Positions 45,213 through 56,814 of a DNA stretch of 64,000 nt are shown in pieces; the first letter of the stretch is position 1, and each line of letters opens with the position of its first letter. The DNA comes from Leucogyrophana mollusca (lineage: Eukaryota > Basidiomycota > Agaricomycetes > Boletales). The notes beneath the pieces were generated by a model. The model made no database searches, was not told where the DNA came from, and worked only from the letters and a program-made list of their open reading frames with translations. Position numbers and translations under genes: made by a program. Where the stretch lies: positions 310,001 to 374,000 of the forward strand of contig MU266328.1 in the NCBI GenBank assembly GCA_021014945.1, given 5' to 3'.

Positions 45213-46351
45213 TCACACCACGATCTTCTTCGCCGCCTTGCCCTTCTTTTCCGAGTCCTTGTGCGACAAGAACTCCACCTCGGTCGCCAGAGGCCCGGCT
45301 AGCTTCTGTCCTTCGGCGTACCCGAGGACGCTCGTCTTGAAGTGCCGCCCGACCGTCTCGATCCGCTCCCGCAGCTTGTCCTCTTCGCCACCACCACTCG
45401 GTGCCAGCCGCGTCCAGATGGATAGCCGGTAAAACTGCGGTCGCGTGGAGACGATGACGCCGGTGATGAGAGACTGCGGATGCGGTTCTGTGGCCTCTCC
45501 ACTCGTCAGATAAGGGTCAAAGGTCTCCCCAATGGCGGCAAGCATCTTACGATCAGAGGTTAGTGTTAAAGCCGCTGAGCAAATGGGGGGATTACGCACG
45601 GTGTAGAGCCACATCTTATCGACGTTGTTCCGGTTTTTCTCTTTTGGCAATTGTATACTCCACTTCCCCCCGTTCTTGTTGGCATCATCTTCCCATGCCG
45701 GTATAATTCCCTCCTTTGTTATCCATGAGACGCCGCGATGGGCACACATGCAGAAGATAAGGACGTACTTTGAAGAGGTAATAATTTGCTTTTTGCGGGA
45801 GTTGCGAGGGTGGTACGATGTGGTTGTACAGTCTGTAGCACACGAGCCTATAGTGCCCACACGGCGCGAAATGGGGAACAGGACTTACCCCCAGAACTCC
45901 TCTACGCTGTCAAAGGTGATAACTCTTTTGATGTCGTCCATCCACCCTCCGGCAGCAGCCGCGCCGGGTGTCTGAGGAATGGGGGTTTGCGGGAAAGAAG
46001 TCATGGGAGTTTGGGGAAGATTGCGGCCTTTTGTTGCGGGGGAGTCGAACCAGAGGGTCCACGGGGAGTAAAGAGGGTGCTAGGAGAGGTATTTAATAAT
46101 TTCTTGAGGATAATTGCTGCAGGGGAACGTGAGCGCACCTTGACATTGAAGTTCGAGGGGTCACTGAAGACGGTACGGATGCCGTCGGCTTGTGCTTGCA
46201 TATCTACCTCCTGGATCTCACCGGGCTCTGCGTCCTCATCGGCCGAGGAACCATTGGATGATACAGGCTGGGGGTTCTCAGCGAGGGCAGCGGAGAGGGC
46301 AGCTTTAGCGGCTTGGGTTGCAGGTGCGGGGAGAGATGATGATGCAGACAT
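45213..46351 (-). CDS. EIF4E: mRNA cap-binding initiation factor eIF4E
   Basis: Binds the m7G cap and eIF4G in translation initiation. The start MSASSSLPAPATQAAKAALS opens an Ala/Ser/acidic N-terminal tail. The core begins HPLYSPWTLWFDSP (eIF4G/cap region), then a Pro/Thr-rich insert (LPQTPMTSFPQTPIPQTPG), DDIKRVITFDSVEEFWGLYN, GIIPAWEDDANKNGGKW (cap-stacking Trp), MWLYTMLAAIGETFD, ITGVIVSTRPQFYRLSIWTR and FKTSVLGYAEGQKL. The conserved Trp residues are all present. The insert between FDSP and WMDDIKRV is absent from yeast eIF4E and is the main oddity. Four introns are seen. The stop at 45213 follows KGKAAKKIVV. Confidence 0.9.
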
Positions 46352-46888
46352 TATTCCGGGGAAGTCGTAGCAGAAATGACAAGAAAAGAGGGAAATAAAG
46401 ATTTAGTTCTTGGTGAAATAAGTCAGAGTAGGCTAGAAGCTGTGGATTTTGACGTGGAAGGGTGTGTGTATGATTTCGAGGATGTGAGTCGTTTGTCTGT
46501 AAAATTAATTCTTGGGTGCGATCAACCACAAATATTATCCGGACTCTGCCGGCCTCCTCCGCTCGGTCAGCCCGAGAGCTCAAAACACGGGATGCATATC
46601 AGATATTTTGTGGGGGGCCGGCGGACTCGGCGACCAGTGCAAGAAGCTACGCTGGAGTGTCGCTGCTCACTCTATCATACCCCAGATTCCTTGTTCCTCC
46701 CCGCTCAGACGGCAAAGATGGCCATGGTTGACCGAGCCCGGAAAGTCGAGCCGGAAGTGTTCGGCCGAATGAATAATCCTATGACGCGGACGAGCGGCCC
46801 AGTCCGGCACTGCATATTTTCTGGGTGAGACTGCCACCATCCAAGCAGCTATATCCCTAGCTTGCTGCCCATCATCATAGCGAGAGTC
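46352..46888. promoter_or_regulatory. Bidirectional promoter region, eIF4E (-) / MTM1 (+)
   Basis: 537 bases between divergent start codons. No recognised element beyond the need for two promoters. Confidence 0.4.
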
Positions 46889-48061
46889 ATGGAGCCCTTC
46901 CATGCAAAACTCGTCGCTGCAGCTACAGGCTCGACCATGACAGCCCTTACAAGTACACTTGTCTCTCTCTATCTGCCTTTGCGCGCCCGCTGACTGATCC
47001 GTTTCCAGTGACGCCCTTCGATGTTGTAAAGACTCGTCTCCAGACTCAGCCTCGAGAACCCCTGTTCTCCAGGCCTCCGCCTAACAAATGCTGCCAGCCA
47101 CCGCATGTAACTTGTGTCAGGAACATGTCGTCCTACGCACGTACCCTCGCTGCAGAGGAAGTCGTCTGCGTCCTCGACCACGGTGTCCTCAGAACGGAAC
47201 GAGTAAATGGCTTCCTTGACGCTGTTCGCCATGTTTGGCGTGCGGAGGGCATGCGCGGGCTATGGAAGGGTGCCGGAACAACATTGTAAGTCGCCCTCCG
47301 GATCTCACCCATCATTAGTCTCACCGGCTCACAATAATCTCAGACTTATAGGTGTACCCTCATCAACGATGTACATGCTCTTTTATGATCATCTCCTCCG
47401 AAACGTTCTGCCCCCACTTATCCCGTCGCCGACTCTAGTACCACTGACGGCAGGCGTGATCGCTCGCGCGACTCTCACCTCACTTTTATCGCCACTCGAG
47501 CTAGTCCGCACCAATCTACAATCAACTCCCAAGTCCCCCGACCAACCTCATACCCTCAAGTCCGTCCTCACCACTGTCCGCGCCCTTGTACGTGGTCAAG
47601 GCGTTCGCTTTCTATGGCGTGGCCTTGGCCCCACCCTTTGGCGTGACGTGCCCTTTAGTGGAATATATTGGGCTGGGTACGAAACATGGAAACGATTCTT
47701 CGAAGGACGAGGCAAGCGTGGAGCATACGTTGCTTTCGCTAGTGGTGCAATTAGCGGGACTACCGCGTCGCTCTTGACATCACCGTTCGACGTGCTTAAA
47801 ACGAGGCGGCAGGCACTGCTCATGTCTGGTACACTATCCTCACGGACAACAGCTACTATCCCACTATGTGCGCGAATATTGCGAACGGAGGGCGTTAGCG
47901 CGCTGTACGCCGGTATTTTGCCACGGACAGCCAAGATTGCTCCGGCGTGTGGGATCATGATCGCATGTTTCGAGGTAGGTTGATGTTACAGGTTCCATCG
48001 TGTGCTATGCTGATGTGCGCTGTCGTAGGGTGTCGGGAAGTTCCTGGAGAAAAAAGACTGA
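46889..48061 (+). CDS. MTM1: Mitochondrial carrier Mtm1 / SLC25A39-40 type
   Basis: Inner-membrane carrier of the SLC25A39/40-Mtm1 group, linked to glutathione import and to manganese/iron handling. The three carrier signatures are TPFDVVKTRLQ, SPLELVRTNLQ and SPFDVLKTRRQ, one per repeat of two helices. The first matrix loop is enlarged and Cys-rich (PPNKCCQPPHVTCVRNMSSY then EEVVCVLDHG). This is the four-cysteine region typical of the group, reported to sense iron-sulfur status in mammals. The start MEPFHAKLVAAATGSTMTAL and first short intron (46953-47008 approx.) fit the first helix. The end is GVGKFLEKKD after an intron at about 47973-48029. All six helices are accounted for. Confidence 0.9.
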
Positions 48062-48214
48062 TCATCACAACTATAGACCTACATTAACCACATTGTACAT
48101 GGAGCACTACACGCACATTAATCTAATGCATTCTAGGTGTTACTGGCATGGTATATGTACAGTCTGCTTCCATATATCGTACTCATTATATCCTCCGTTC
48201 GATGAAAAACCCCT

Positions 48215-49309
48215 CTATCCCAGACGATTGAGCTGCTTCTTTGCGGAAGTAAGCTTTCCGCCAACGCGATCCACGTCGTTAGACAAGTCGTCCAGTAGCT
48301 CGATCTGCTGCGCGAGCTCAGAGCCAATGGCCTCCCCGAGATGCCTTTGCCGCTGCAGAATCGTCGTCAGCTGCGCGAGCTGTCCATCCTGCTGCTCCAT
48401 CTGCACTTTCTGCAGCTGGAACACCCCGTGGTCATCCAGCGGTCGCGTCACCTCTGTCTCTTGAGGTTTCTGCGAAGCAGCACCAAATACTCTAGTCACT
48501 GGCCGATTGAACCCACCACCCCCGAGTAGCGCAGCGCGATCTGACTCGGGAGCTGGGTTCGTGTTGGTCACACCCGCTCCCAGCCCGAGTCCACGAGATG
48601 TGTGTCGTGCAACCGTTACCATCCGCCCAAGCTTCTCACAGTCGTCCTGCAATCTCGCAACCATATCCGTACGGCGCTGCAGTTCGCCCTCCGCCATCCC
48701 TGCCATTCCGAGCTCCTGCAGCCCCTGCGTGAGCGTGCGCACACGCGACAGTATCTCAGCGAGCTTCTTCTTTCCCTGCACGTTTGCAGTGTGTGATCCA
48801 CTGACGTCCCCACGATCTGAGAGCGAGTCACGCCTGTTAATGTCTGCACGAATGTCTCGTATACGAGATTGGAGTTCGATATGTTCATCCAGCCATGACG
48901 AGGATGAGAATTGCTTTGTGCCGCTGGCCTCGCCTCCTCCAGCCTGACGGCCGACAGGCACCCCGAGGAAATCGCGAAAGGCGAAGCTCTCTCGCCACTT
49001 GTCCTCCTTCGCGCTCAGAATTGCACGGAGATACGTCTCTAGTCCTGCCCGTCGCTCCTCCACAATGCCTGAGTCGTCACGAAATGGACCACGGAGGATG
49101 GAAAAGGCACGTTTGGGCGGAAGAGGTGCGGGTGGCGGTGAGCCAGTAGATTTCGCGAGTTCTGTGTGTAGTTCTAGGAACTCAGAATAGCGACGCCACA
49201 TTTGCCATGAGCGGACATGGGCTTGGATTTCTATGCGATAGACAGTGTGCGGTTTGGGGTCAGTGCGTTCCTCGTGTCCGCGAATGTACACTGCTTGGAT
49301 GGCAGTCAT
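48215..49309 (-). CDS. VAM7: Vacuolar SNARE Vam7 (PX domain plus Qc-SNARE)
   Basis: Soluble Qc-SNARE that is brought to the vacuole by its PX domain binding PI3P and acts in homotypic fusion with HOPS. A single exon of 364 codons. The start MTAIQAVYIRGHEERTDPKP begins the PX domain, with the phosphoinositide-binding region WRRYSEFLELHTELAKSTGS and PPAPLPPKRAF. A coiled middle (IELQSRIRDIRADINRRDSL) follows. The SNARE helix near the end reads QLTTILQRQRHLGEAIGSEL and AQQIELLDDLSNDVDRVGGK. There is no membrane anchor, as in yeast Vam7. A longer frame from an ATG at 49426 exists, but the conserved domain starts at 49309. The lack of introns is unusual in this window. Confidence 0.88.
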   Translation of the reverse strand: MTAIQAVYIRGHEERTDPKPHTVYRIEIQAHVRSWQMWRRYSEFLELHTELAKSTGSPPPAPLPPKRAFSILRGPFRDDSGIVEERRAGLETYLRAILSAKEDKWRESFAFRDFLGVPVGRQAGGGEASGTKQFSSSSWLDEHIELQSRIRDIRADINRRDSLSDRGDVSGSHTANVQGKKKLAEILSRVRTLTQGLQELGMAGMAEGELQRRTDMVARLQDDCEKLGRMVTVARHTSRGLGLGAGVTNTNPAPESDRAALLGGGGFNRPVTRVFGAASQKPQETEVTRPLDDHGVFQLQKVQMEQQDGQLAQLTTILQRQRHLGEAIGSELAQQIELLDDLSNDVDRVGGKLTSAKKQLNRLG

Positions 49310-49571
49310 TGTGGTGGTTCGGTTCAGGTCTGGTGTGGATTCAGACCGTGCCGTAAACGGCTGCTGCTTGTCATTTCGCTGAGTTAGCAACTGACCAAGA
49401 CAGTACTGCCCTCGTCCGACTCCCATGCACGAACGAAAAGTGTATTAATATTCTATCAATATACCTACAAACTCTACAAAACCCCCCGAAGCTTATGAGT
49501 ACAGGAGATCAAAGGATACAATAATAACCGGACCCAGCCGAGAACACTGCTGTACACCTGAGCCTCCACTA

Positions 49572-51031
49572 TTATGATGCTGCAGCATCTGGCGGAGGCG
49601 GTTTTTCTGTGACAGTCTCCTGAACCGGTTCTGCAGTTTCTCCTATTCCGATCTCACCGATGACATACCGCAGGACATCACTGAGCGTGATGATGCCCAG
49701 TAGGCGGCCTTTCTTGCCACCCTTTTTCTCTTCCTCCTGCAATTAGACTACGTTACAATGGCATCAACTAGAGTCAAAAGGGTGGGCTTACCTCGCCTTC
49801 TACCACCACTAATCGATGGACCCTCCGCTTCTTGATCAGCTGAAGTAGGGTTCCAAGAGAGTCCGAAGCGGTGCAAATTACTACACCAGGAAAATCTGGG
49901 GACCGTTGAGTCAATGCTTCGGATATCGTAAGGTCGAGCGACTGGTAAGCTCCTAGTCGGACAAGAGTCTGATTGGGGAGGAGCATCAACTACAGGGCGC
50001 CAGAATTTACGGGAAAATTAGACGAACGATAACATCAACAGTCTCGTAAAGGTTCACGACAACACCCTCGTCATCGATGATGGGCACCGCCGATATGGCG
50101 CGCTCAGAAAACATATGCACAACGTCGAAAACGGGGGTGTCAATTGTCGCTGTTGCTATCGGCCAATATGGATTATGGCCCTCAGGTGTTTCTGATGGTG
50201 GCGTTGCAGAGACATATGTGCCAATTTTTAGTTTCCGTAATGAGAGATGGAGCTGCTGTACTTCTTTGGTGCACTGGGAATAAGATCATGAACGCAGATC
50301 TGGCGTTATGAGCTGAAAGCCTACATTTATGGATATGAATTTGAGGAGACGATACTGGGTAAGGACAGACACAATAACTTCGTGCCCAGTCTCCGTATCG
50401 TTGTCGAGTAAGGGAAGTCTTCGGGCGTGTGTTTGGATCAGGAGCTTGGCGGCATCATAAAGTGTGCTATTTGGGTGTTCACGTAGCATCGGGGGTGTTG
50501 CTACTCCGAGGCTCTTCTCGATTTCTGCGGGTCGGCGACCATCAGCCCTCATCAGTTCCGGGTCATGGAAACGTACCTCTTAGAGATTCTAATCGGAATG
50601 TCTCGACATCGGCGGCAGCAGTGTCGTAATTTGCCGTGTGATAGTAGTACTGGATGAGATGTATGATGTCCAGCACCGTCAACATCCCAGCGAACTTGGA
50701 CTTTTCGCTGTTCCATAACGGAGCAGAGACCACGCCTATTGTGCAAGTCAATTTTGGCCTTAGGTGACACGATCGACGTCGGCGTACCGTTCAGCAGTAG
50801 ACATTGCAATGCTTTCTTTACATTGAGCTTCGTATCCAAAACTATGAGCCTAAAGCTGACTGGAAAGGCATCGTACGAGGTCCGTCCTTTGAGGATGGCA
50901 CGGATGGTATGCAACGCTGCGTCATGAGTCTCTTGAGTCTGAACTGGCTGCAAATGGGAGGGAGCTCTTCTACGGGTGGACCCCTTCCGTCTGACCCCTC
51001 GAGAAGAATTGGGAGATAGTGTCGCATTCAT
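49572..51031 (-). CDS. SNF4: AMPK gamma subunit Snf4 (four CBS domains)
   Basis: Regulatory, nucleotide-sensing subunit of the SNF1/AMPK kinase that controls the response to glucose and energy limitation. The start MNATLSPNSSRGVRRKGSTR is a basic disordered N-terminus. The CBS region then reads TIRAILKGRTSYDAFPVSFR, LDTKLNVKKALQCLLLNGVV, SAPLWNSEKSKFAGMLTVLD, IIHLIQYYYHTANYD, YDAAKLLIQTHARRLPLLDN, VVHMFSERAISAVPIIDDEG, VVVNLYETVDV and RVHRLVVVEGE. The end is GIITLSDVLRYVIGEIGIGE plus a Pro/Ala tail. Four CBS repeats with the expected VPI/LPL strands are visible. About six introns are present. The gene diverges from an SSH4-like gene, 299 bases apart. Confidence 0.92.
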
Positions 51032-51330
51032 CGCAGGATGCTTGGTACGAGATCGGGTGGATTGGACGGAGGTATTCTTGCTGAATCTAAGGAGGCACAT
51101 TTTCCCACGATGTAATATTTTTAATATGTTCTCCGGTCGGGCCGGAAAGGTGCTGTGTCCGGAAGTTTCCTGGTCGGCCATGCCCGGGCTGTGGGGAGAA
51201 TTACGTTCCTGACCGACAACAGCAGTTGCTGCGTTGCCTCGAAGGCCTTGAACAGCCAAACCAGACGTGAGCTCTCCATTTCCACTTTTGTTTCTCGTTC
51301 TTCTTCTACTGCTTTAATACTAGACCGACA

Positions 51331-53331
51331 ATGGTCAGAAAGGCCGCCCAGGCCGTCGCCGACATCATCGACGACGCCAAAGGCCTGTCGTCTGGCGTAC
51401 AGGCCCTGAGAGATATCATGATACAAGCCAATCGCACCCCCAACCTTCAAGATATTCCCGAAATCCCTGACCATCCCGCTCCACCACCACCGGACGCTCT
51501 CCTTTTTATCCTGCCGCTTCTTATCGTCCTCTCCACCTTTCTTTTTATCCTCCTACTCTTCCTCGTATGTGTCATATTCATCCGTAGGCGCCGCGGTATC
51601 GTGCTCCGTGACAGCGACGGGCCTACCGACATGAGTCGGGAGGAACTCATAGACGGCGACGGAGGCTTTGAGGGCGTAGAGTCTCGCTGGCTCGAGAGTG
51701 TGACGGACCTCGTGCGGAGATCGTATCTCAGAGCGAAAGGTACGCAACTCCCATGCCGTTCAGGTGCCAGTGACTCATGCACATCATCTTGAACCACCTG
51801 CTCAGAGTACCAGCTACAATATCCACCAAATTCTGAGCCAACGGACATCACACTTTCACAATTTCTCTCGATCCAGGAGAAGGGAGTCTCGGCATGGTGC
51901 TTCGAACCGGATTACGAGACTGTCAACTCACTCCTAGTTCATGCTCGCACGGAAATCACCTTCCTTCCAGACCCCGCTTCAGCCTCTTGCGTACAATCTA
52001 ATCTTCCGCTTCCCAAGTTGAATGAAGTTTATTATTGGGAGGTAAAAATGTTCGACCTTCCGGAAACTACCACAGTCGCTGTCGGTCTTGCCACGAAGCC
52101 ATACCCCCCGTTTCGCCTGCCTGGGCTGAACCGTCACTCAGTCGCGTACCACTCCAACGGCGACAAGTGCTACAACTATCCATTCATGGCATCACCTTTT
52201 GGTCCGACGTTGAAAGAGGGGGATGTTCTTGGAGTAGCCTATCGTCCTCGCACCGGAACGGTATTCTTCACCCGTAACGGGCGGAAGATGGAGGATGCGT
52301 TTGTTGGCCTCAGCCGCTACAACCTGTTTCCCACGATTGGTGCAGATGGCCCTTGTAGTGTCCATGTCAATCTGGGCCAGGCCGGGTTCGTTTTCATCGA
52401 GGCAAACGTCAAGAAATGGGGTTTGGCGCCCAGTGTGGGAACACTTGCGCCTCCACCAGCGTATGGGAGCGAGCGCGGGAGTATACTTTTAGATGTTGGC
52501 GGTGGCGTCCGTCCGAGTGGCACTGCGATCTCCCCCCAAAGCACGCCTAGCGCTTCATCACCGCCGTTGTCTAGGCGGTCCCACAGGTTGCGCCGTCCAA
52601 AGAGCATACCATCCTCAATCCCGGTTGCGTCGTCACCTCTCCGCAACACCCCGCTCTCCTCGCATTTCGCCGAGCCCTCTACTCCTCCACCTCCCATCAC
52701 ACCTATCGATGAAGAGCCCGACGAAGGTGCTGGGCCTTCAAATGAGCAACGATACATGTCTCCCACGGATTTACCGTTCCACACGCCACCGAGCCGAAAC
52801 CTTCCCTTGTCTCCTACACCCGAAGCCGAGAGCGGACAGGAGGATGAAGACACCCCGCCAGGATCCCCTTACTCCTCGCGTTCACAGTCGCCAGAGAGCG
52901 AAGGTGCCGCAGGTGCGAGCAGCCTCTTTAGTATCCCCCGGCTACGGCGGGAATCGTTCACTCACTTCCTGGCCGCGATGCAACACGCAGGTTCAGACTT
53001 GACAATTCAGGTGCATCCGCCACCCGATTCACCTCGTACACCCAACCCGCCGACGCCTAACCACCGTGATATCCATTTGCAGGCCTTCACGGGTCCATCT
53101 TCGATCCATCGAGATGGTCCTGTCGATTCTCTGGAGCATGGGAATCCGCCTTTTACAAGACGTGATCCCCCAGCTTATTCACCACTGGACGCGTTCACTT
53201 ACTCAGAAGGGGTACACATCGACTTGCCTGCAGATGTCATAGCTGCTGCATTAGAAGGGGGTTCTCTACCGGCGAGTGCGATTGGCCAGGGGAGGTCTGA
53301 GAGACGTCGGACGCGAAGGGAACGACGGTGA
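51331..53331 (+). CDS. SSH4: SPRY-domain membrane protein, Ssh4/Ear1-like Rsp5 adaptor
   Basis: Endosomal/vacuolar adaptor that recruits the Nedd4-type ligase Rsp5 to membrane cargo for sorting. Exons are 51331-51739 and 51806-53331 (644 residues). One membrane helix spans about residues 52-83 (LLFILPLLIVLSTFLFILLL), followed by RRRRG. The SPRY domain covers about residues 130-330: GVSAWCFEPDYETVNSLLVH, NEVYYWEVKMFDLPETTTVA, VGLATKPYPPFRLPGLNRHS, VAYHSNGDKCYNYPF and GDVLGVAYRPRTGTVFFTRN. The tail is long, Ser/Pro-rich, and carries two PPxY motifs (PPAYGS just after the SPRY domain and PPAYSPLD near the end), the Rsp5 WW-binding signature. The tail is longer than in yeast Ssh4. Confidence 0.9.
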
Positions 53332-53931
53332 CATAGTCGGGTCCATAGTTCAGAAGATGGTAAGTGCCTTACATGAACTATCCAGTAGCCGTTTTTGACC
53401 AGAATGCCACAGTAGTAACACATACTTTAACGTCAATGCTTTGTAGCCCCATATTCGGGCGATGTTTATCTTCGCTTTCGATTTACCACGACCATCAATC
53501 ATATACTATGTATCATGGACCGCTCCGTCAAAGTTATTGCTGCCTAATAACCCCCCATCGTGAATTCGTCGCTCTGAGTGGTGCTTTTCTTGATTCTGTG
53601 CTTTACAGTGGTCTGGTTCCGTATCCTTGCACTCAATTTCTGAGAGGTTTGTGAGGAACTTCACCATCAATTACCTGCTCACGCAAGCTCGTCTTCATGC
53701 ACCATGACTGAAACGATAAGAGAAGAGCCTTTCAAGGTGGTCCCAGATCACCCTGAACACCTCAAGTCCTTATCTTGTTTTTGGACCCACTTCTCTGACC
53801 TGGGTGACGACAGTTGGCTGGGTACAATCCAGCAAAATGGACTCTAAGTCCTCACAACAACTCATGCTATACGAAGTAGGCTGATGGTCATAATTACATT
53901 CGATCTTGTATCTGTAGGTGCACCGCGTCAC
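53332..53931. other. Intergenic between convergent SSH4-like and AspRS genes
   Basis: 600 bases of 3' flanking sequence, A/T-richer than the genes, with no supportable gene. Confidence 0.45.
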
Positions 53932-56225
53932 TTAAGGCTCCAAACGCTTTGGGTCCCTCGGGAACAACGACGCCCGCCTGATGTTGTTGAGCTTCAAGAA
54001 GAGCATCAGGACCCGTTCTAGTCCGATACCACCTCCGCCGTGCGGGGGGCACCCCATACGGAATCCATCGAGATAGCCTTTCATACTGTCTGGGTCGACA
54101 CCCTTGGCGCGCATTTGCTCGGCGAGGAACACAGGGTCATGGATACGTTGTGCGCCGGAAAGGATCTCCTCTCCACGCATGAAAAAGTCGTAAGAATTCG
54201 AAAGGGTCTTCAAGGTCGAGTTAGACATCCGTTGTGGCGCACGAGACGGAATCACTCACGGGATCCTCCGGGTCAGGCATCGTGTAGAAAGGACGCAGCT
54301 CTAGCGGGAACTTGTCGATGATGAAATAGTCGGTGTCATATTTAGCTTTAACAAGCCTTCCGAGCCTCCTTTCGTTCTCGGTGCTGTCGCATAATGGTCA
54401 AAGATTGTAATTTTTTGATAAATTGTGGACTTACTTGATGTCGTCCAGAATCTCTCTGCTGACACCGTCCTCAACGAGAAGATCAACGGCCTGTTTGAAT
54501 GTCAGTGTCAGGGTTCCTTCTTCCCCTTCCCTCCACTTAAACTCTTCGGCCTCAAACTGCCGGCCCACGACTGCAATCTCTTTTGCATATTTCTCCCGTA
54601 GCCCGCGGAAGATCGTCTTGAACATCCCGTCAAGGAGCTCGCGGACCTCATGATAATGCTCTTCGATGACCATTTCGAGATCAAGACCAATGAACTCGGT
54701 AAGATGCCGGTGTGTGTTGGAGTCCTCGGCACGGAACACTGGACCGATCTCGTATACGCGCTCAAAGTCAGCGGCAATAGCCATTTGTTTGGCAAGCTGG
54801 GGCGACTGAGCGAGGAATGCACTGCCTAATAATTGTGAGTTTTCAGTGTCGGATTCGATGACGGCAAGGTCGTACATCACTGACCTTTGAAGTAACCGAC
54901 TTTAAATACGGACGCCCCAGACTCGGTGGCTGCACCTTGAAGCTTGGGACTATGTATTTCGATAAAGCCATTCCCGTTCAGATACTCCCGGAAAAGGTCG
55001 CCGATGGCGTGTTGAAGTTTGAATATCGCTTGGTTAGTTTGGGTCTAAGAGCATGATTAAAGGGATATGGTGTGGTCCACGGCAGCAAAAACATACACGG
55101 AGATCAACGATACGGTTGTTCAGGCGAGTATCGAGGAGGACTCTGCTGAATTGACCTTCTATTTCTGGTGCAGTCTCCGATCGTGAAGCATCGTCAAGTG
55201 AGAAGGGTAGGCGGTCCTCAAGACCTGCGATCAACCAGAGCTGAGAAACGTGTCGTTAGTTCCGTGGTTAAAAGCGGGTCAAACCGTCGTTACCAACCTC
55301 GCCAATGTGAATCTCAATATCGTCGACGGTCGCACTCTTGATTGGTTCGGGGCTTTTCGTAACTGTTCCAAAAACAAGGACAATGCTCTCATCTTGCAAA
55401 CCAGCGGCCCACTTGACCATCTGCTTGCTGACTGTGTTGTCGGTGACCTGGAGTAGTGCTTGCACGGTATCCTGACGTTGGCGGAGGTTGAGGAAGACCA
55501 TCTTGCTGCCTTGGGCCCGGGAGGTCTGGATACGTGCGCGGATAAGGACGTGGTCTCCGTCATTCTGGGCGCTGAGTGTTGAGATATCGGCACGCTTGCG
55601 ATTGGGACGCGATTGTGATTGGTGCAGTGGAAGCTTTCCATAGCGCTCAGCAGCGCAGTCCTGAGAGAAGAGTGGGTATTTATCAGATATCTTTGAGCAC
55701 AGATCACCTACAGGTTCCTCGGCCTCGGCCTTGGCTTTCGCCTGCTCCTCTGCCTCTCGTCTGGCCGCTTGTTCAGCCTTTTTCTTCGCCTTCTCTGCCT
55801 CTTTAGCCTGTTTCTTGAGTGCACTTTTTGACGGACCGTCTTTATCAGCTCCTTGGTCTGACCTGGGGCAGCATGAGATACCAAATGTCTGCCTTACGAG
55901 CACACATACTGGTTTTTATCGGAAGGATTTGCCTTCTTCTCCTCGATGGCTTCTGCCTTTTGACTTGTTCCGTCAGTTGGTCTAAAAGGTCCAAGTTAAT
56001 TGGCTGCATCGATTCCCAAACACCATGTCTCGCACGAAGTCACTGCCTGCTCCCCCTCTTGAGGTGCGGATTGACCCCTGCAGAGGATTTAAGACTCAAT
56101 GATCGGCGCTGAAGAGAGGTAGATTGCGGTGCGACCTACCCAGCTTCGTCCTTGTCCTTGTTCGGCTTCACAGCGTCAACAACGTGTTTAACCTTGTCCT
56201 TCACTTTCTCTACGATTTCGGGCAT
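53932..56225 (-). CDS. DPS1: Cytoplasmic aspartyl-tRNA synthetase
   Basis: Class II synthetase charging tRNA-Asp. The start [20 protein letters not shown] and a Lys/Ala/Glu-rich helix ([20 protein letters not shown]) form the eukaryotic N-terminal extension. The OB-fold anticodon domain follows: [40 protein letters not shown] and [20 protein letters not shown]. The catalytic domain has [40 protein letters not shown] and motif 2 in [20 protein letters not shown]. Motif 3, with [20 protein letters not shown], lies near the end, which is RDPKRLEP. All class II motifs are intact. About nine introns are present. The N-terminal extension suggests the cytoplasmic enzyme; no mitochondrial signal is seen. 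Confidence 0.95.
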
Positions 56226-56814
56226 TGTGGAGGGTTGTTCTGAGGACAACGCTGGTAGGGAGGGATTAAAAAGTGCTCTGGGTTGAGTCAACTCAACTCC
56301 AAGCAAGTCACAGATCTAATCTTAAATCAAGTGTGATCGACAACCTTGATCTAGGGTTAGGTTTATCGGTTTATCCACTCAAACGGGCAATACTGACTTT
56401 GACCCCAAACCAGGTACGAAAGTAGATTTTCTATCCCAAAACTTGCCTTTTTTGCCCGATCCCTTGGTGTTCCGAGATCATTTTTCTCTGCGGCGGCCCG
56501 TGTGTGATTCTTCCCAGTCCTCTGAACATAAATGTCGTTTAAAAACCTCTCGTGGTTCCCAGCGACTCGTTCCTAGAGTTGTACGCGTCGGTGGTCGCCT
56601 TTGAGTCCTTTGTCGTCGGTATGAACAGCATGAAGCGCTTCTCCAAGTTGTCCCCGGCCAAACCCGGATGGGCACCGAACAGCCACTCTACCGCCGAACC
56701 CCGGCAAGCGTCACTGCCCAATCACCACAAAAACTTAACCTCCGCTCCAGCTGGCAAACGCTCAAACGCTCTCTTTCTTTCCCTTTCCCTCCTTCCCCAC
56801 AAATATTTAGAATA
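56226..56814. promoter_or_regulatory. Bidirectional promoter region, AspRS (-) / aspartate aminotransferase (+)
   Basis: 589 bases between divergent start codons. A pyrimidine tract (56768-56800, CTCTTTCTTTCCC-like) lies just upstream of the aminotransferase ATG, a common fungal 5'-leader feature. A telo-box-like motif is at 56352. Confidence 0.45.
56352..56361 (-). promoter_or_regulatory. Telo-box-like motif upstream of AspRS
   Basis: CCTAACCCTA on the minus strand, about 127 bases upstream of the AspRS start codon, within the region shared with aspartate aminotransferase. It is the second such motif in this window, the other being at 36719. Confidence 0.35.

Noticed and set aside
46036..46046. 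Reverse B-box-like GAGTCGAACCA
   Set aside because: Lies inside the eIF4E coding exon (WFDSP), so not a tRNA.
49310..49426. Longer VAM7 start at 49426
   Set aside because: The extra 39 residues are outside the PX domain, and the downstream ATG gives the family-typical MTAIQAVYIR opening.
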